Assembly: GCA_947631955.1 (NCBI GenBank)
Contig: CANRNJ010000003.1
Span: forward strand, 157,319-221,318
Reading direction: 5' to 3'
DNA length: 64,000 nt
From: an uncultured Lachnospiraceae bacterium
GTDB lineage: Bacteria; Bacillota; Clostridia; Lachnospirales; Lachnospiraceae
Below the pieces are notes generated by a model. It was not told where the DNA came from. It did not search any database and saw nothing but the letters and a program-made list of their open reading frames with translations. Each line of letters starts with the position of its first letter. The first letter of the stretch is position 1. The position numbers and the translations under genes are program-made. Positions 61,462 to 64,000 of the stretch are shown here, one piece after another.

Positions 61462-62481
61462 TCAGAACTGCTTTAAGAAACGTATGTCGTTCTCATACAG
61501 CAGCCTCATATCATCAATCTCGTATTTGAGAAGTGCGATACGCTCCAGACCCACGCCGAAAGCGAATCCTGTGTACTGTTCCGGATCGATGCCGCTCATC
61601 TCCAGCACATGCGGATGAACCATACCGCATCCCAAGATCTCGATCCAGCCTTCGCCTTTGCAGAATCGGCATCCTTTTCCGCCGCACTTAAAACAGGTGA
61701 CGTCCATCTCAGCACTGGGCTCCGTGAACGGAAAATGATGCGGTCTGAACTTGACGCGCGTATCTTCACCGAACAGTTCCTTTGCGAACTTGGCAAGCGT
61801 TCCTTTCAGGTCGGCAAACGTAATGTTTTTGTCAATGACCAGTCCCTCGATCTGATGGAACGACGGAGAATGGGTCGCATCCACCTCGTCGGCCCTGAAA
61901 ACACGTCCCGGCGCGATCATACGGATGGGCAGCCTGCCCTTTTCCATCTCGTGAACCTGTGTCGAGGACGTCTGGGTCCTCAACAGAATATCCCCGTCGA
62001 TATAGAACGTGTCTTGTTCATCCTTGGCCGGATGATCCGCCGGGATATTGAGCGCCTCAAAATTATAGTAATCCTTCTCGATCTCCGGGCCCTCGACGAC
62101 CTCGTAACCCATGCCGATAAAGATCCTTTCCACTTCCTCCAGCGCGATCGTATTGGGATGGCGGTGTCCGACGTTGTTCTTCTTGGCCGGGAGCGTGACG
62201 TCGATGACTTCCCTGCGCATCTTCGCATCCCTGACCGTCTTCTCCATCCTGCGGACGGATTCCTCCAGTACCTTCTCGATCTCTTCGCGCGTTTCATTGA
62301 CGAGCTGCCCTACCTTCGGCCGCTCTTCCGGCGCAACGTCTTTCATGCTTTTCAGGACCGCTGTCAGCTCGCCTTTCTTTCCGAGGAAATTGACTCTTAC
62401 CTCGTTGAGTTTCTCCAGTGCGTCGCTCTCTTCGATCTGACGCAGCGCTTCCGCCTTGATCTGTTCCAGTTTTTCTTTCAT
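61462..62481 (-). CDS. pheS: Phenylalanyl-tRNA synthetase alpha subunit
   Basis: RTQTSSTQVHEME, FRADEVDATHSPSFHQIEGLVID, GCGMVHPHVLEMSGID, GFAFGVGLERIALLKY. Confidence 0.97.
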   Translation of the reverse strand: MKEKLEQIKAEALRQIEESDALEKLNEVRVNFLGKKGELTAVLKSMKDVAPEERPKVGQLVNETREEIEKVLEESVRRMEKTVRDAKMRREVIDVTLPAKKNNVGHRHPNTIALEEVERIFIGMGYEVVEGPEIEKDYYNFEALNIPADHPAKDEQDTFYIDGDILLRTQTSSTQVHEMEKGRLPIRMIAPGRVFRADEVDATHSPSFHQIEGLVIDKNITFADLKGTLAKFAKELFGEDTRVKFRPHHFPFTEPSAEMDVTCFKCGGKGCRFCKGEGWIEILGCGMVHPHVLEMSGIDPEQYTGFAFGVGLERIALLKYEIDDMRLLYENDIRFLKQF

Positions 62482-62516
62482 CGGTTTTTCTCCTTTTCTC
62501 TTAACTGCTTCGAGAT

Positions 62517-62870
62517 AAAAAAAGCCCCATGCGCATCAACACATGGGACGAATCATATCCGCGGTACCACCCTTTTTCCCGATCCCGCCCTCGCTTCGGC
62601 CTGCCATCGGACAGGCGTCATTAACGGGACAGTGCGGATCAGGCACTCCTTTCAAGCGTAACGTGCTCCACACGTCTTAAACTACTCAGTCCGCCGCATC
62701 CTCCCCGGCAAAAACGCCGATGCAGAACGGCAGGGCCTTTCCCTTAAGCGGCTCCGGCGGGAAATTCGATCGCTGTCCGAACCGAAGGAAACTTCCAGAC
62801 GATGATTTCCTCTCTCTGACGGGAAACAGTTCTCTACTGACGCCTTCACAGCCTTTGACCGTAATCGTTT
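62517..62870 (-). promoter_or_regulatory. T-box leader of pheST with terminator
   Basis: Minus strand GGGTGGTACCGCGG T-box at 62572-62559; terminator TCCCATG...CATGGGGCTTTTTTT at 62548-62517; AGAGAGAGGAAATC stem I segment upstream. Confidence 0.93.
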
Positions 62871-62890
62871 ACGTCTGATCTATTGCCATT

Positions 62891-63754
62891 TTAGTGATTT
62901 TTATGCGACTTGTCAAGCCATCCGAACAGAAATTTATACGCCGGTCCGAAATAACGGTTGATGTGCGCTCCGATCAACAGTATGTACATAAGCAGATAAA
63001 ACCAGAACATCAAAATGACTACTGTAGTCAATCCGCCGTATGTGCCGAACCCGTTGAAGTGATCCACATATACGGAAAAGGCATAAGAAGCCGCGCTCCA
63101 CAGCACCGCCGCGAAGGCCGCTCCCGGAATCTGCTTTTTAAAGCGCAGTTTACTGTTCGGTACATAGGCGTAAATAAGCGCGAATATAAGCGTCAGCACA
63201 GCCCACGAAAACAGGAAGCGGAAATGCATGATAAACTGCACAAAAATATGCAGCGGCGGGATATCCGCCAGCAGCAGATCCACGATCACGTTGCCGAAGA
63301 CCATGACAAACAGGGCAAGCAGCATGGCGATCAGGATAATGACCGTATAAATACAGGCAATGGACCGGAGCACAAAATAATTACGTTTTTCCTCAAAATC
63401 GTTCACGGCGTTCAGTCCGTGGATAAGCGCAAGCATCGCCTTGGACGCGGACCAGACCGTAACGATCGCAAATACCGTGATCGTCCCGGCGGACCGGGCA
63501 TACACGTCCGACACCACGCTGACCACCAGTTCGTTCATGGCATCCGGCGTAAAGCGCATGATCGCGCCGATCAGGTTATCTTCCGTCAGCGCGGTATACG
63601 GCAGGATCGCACACAGCGCCATCAGCAGAGGGATCATGGACAAAAAGAGAAAAAAAGCCGTACTGGCCGCAAAGGCGGCGATATTTTTCTTTGTCATCTG
63701 CCAGCTGAAATCGCGAAATATGTAAAACAGTCTTCTGATCATTTTAATCTCCAT
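62891..63754 (-). CDS. YihY/BrkB family membrane protein
   Basis: Multi-TM, AFAASTAFFLFLSMIPLLMALCAILPY, FNGFGTYGGLTTVVILMFWFYLLMYILLIGAHIN. Confidence 0.9.
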   Translation of the reverse strand: MEIKMIRRLFYIFRDFSWQMTKKNIAAFAASTAFFLFLSMIPLLMALCAILPYTALTEDNLIGAIMRFTPDAMNELVVSVVSDVYARSAGTITVFAIVTVWSASKAMLALIHGLNAVNDFEEKRNYFVLRSIACIYTVIILIAMLLALFVMVFGNVIVDLLLADIPPLHIFVQFIMHFRFLFSWAVLTLIFALIYAYVPNSKLRFKKQIPGAAFAAVLWSAASYAFSVYVDHFNGFGTYGGLTTVVILMFWFYLLMYILLIGAHINRYFGPAYKFLFGWLDKSHKNH

Positions 63755-63791
63755 TCCGGAGCGTTCTCGCGACGGGCGCGAATATACGCTG

Positions 63792-64000
63792 TTATATGCC
63801 TCCGGCCGAGGCAATGCTGTCTATCCCGCAGCCTTTAAAAAAGAACCGCAGTATCTCCCTGCAGCCGGCTCCTTCCTCACCCAGCGCCTTGGCTGCGTTC
63901 TGGGACATACCGGCCCCGTGGCCGTATCCGCCGCCAGACAAGGTATATCCTACCACATTCCCGCCGCTTTTACCAGTTTCAATCACAAAAAATCCGCTGG
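63792..64000 (-). CDS. SpoIID/LytB-domain protein, C-terminal fragment cut by window edge
   Basis: LSGGGYGHGAGMSQNAAKALGEEG matches the SpoIID GxGHGxGMSQ motif. Confidence 0.85.
   Translation of the reverse strand, partial: SGFFVIETGKSGGNVVGYTLSGGGYGHGAGMSQNAAKALGEEGAGCREILRFFFKGCGIDSIASAGGI

Overview
This is a chromosomal window that looks like a spore-forming, high-GC Clostridia or Lachnospiraceae-type Firmicute. It is mostly core housekeeping and sporulation genes, nearly all on the minus strand. Plus-strand exceptions are an ABC-F gene (30156-32069), a small Cys-rich gene plus two hypotheticals (46514-47745) and tyrA-aroA (52931-55397). Core blocks include ybeY / PgpH-like / phoH / yqfD / yqfC, pyrimidine-nucleoside phosphorylase, rlmH, nfnAB, folD, fhs, ftsK/spoIIIE, a tepA-like Clp protease, metY, yebC, a CBS transporter, mazF/ndoA, alr, nnr, rex, icd with a GntR regulator and a probable Re-citrate synthase, leuS, an EF-G paralogue, queA, an M18 aminopeptidase, pheT/pheS with a T-box leader, a YihY protein and a SpoIID fragment. 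The accessory-looking part is about 35.5-47.8 kb: an S8 protease, two giant BspA-type LRR surface proteins with matching sorting tails, a class B sortase, and a divergent cluster encoding a Cys/Gly/Asn-rich two-repeat mini-protein. I found no CRISPR array, rRNA, tRNA, transposase or phage module. The most interesting leads are the Cys-rich mini-protein cluster with a sigmaK-like promoter, the sortase B/LRR locus, a predicted catalytically dead PgpH-type HD protein, back-to-back consensus promoters between rex and the ABC-F gene, and several unusual tandem repeats at gene ends. All calls come from reading the sequence and ORF translations. No database search was run.
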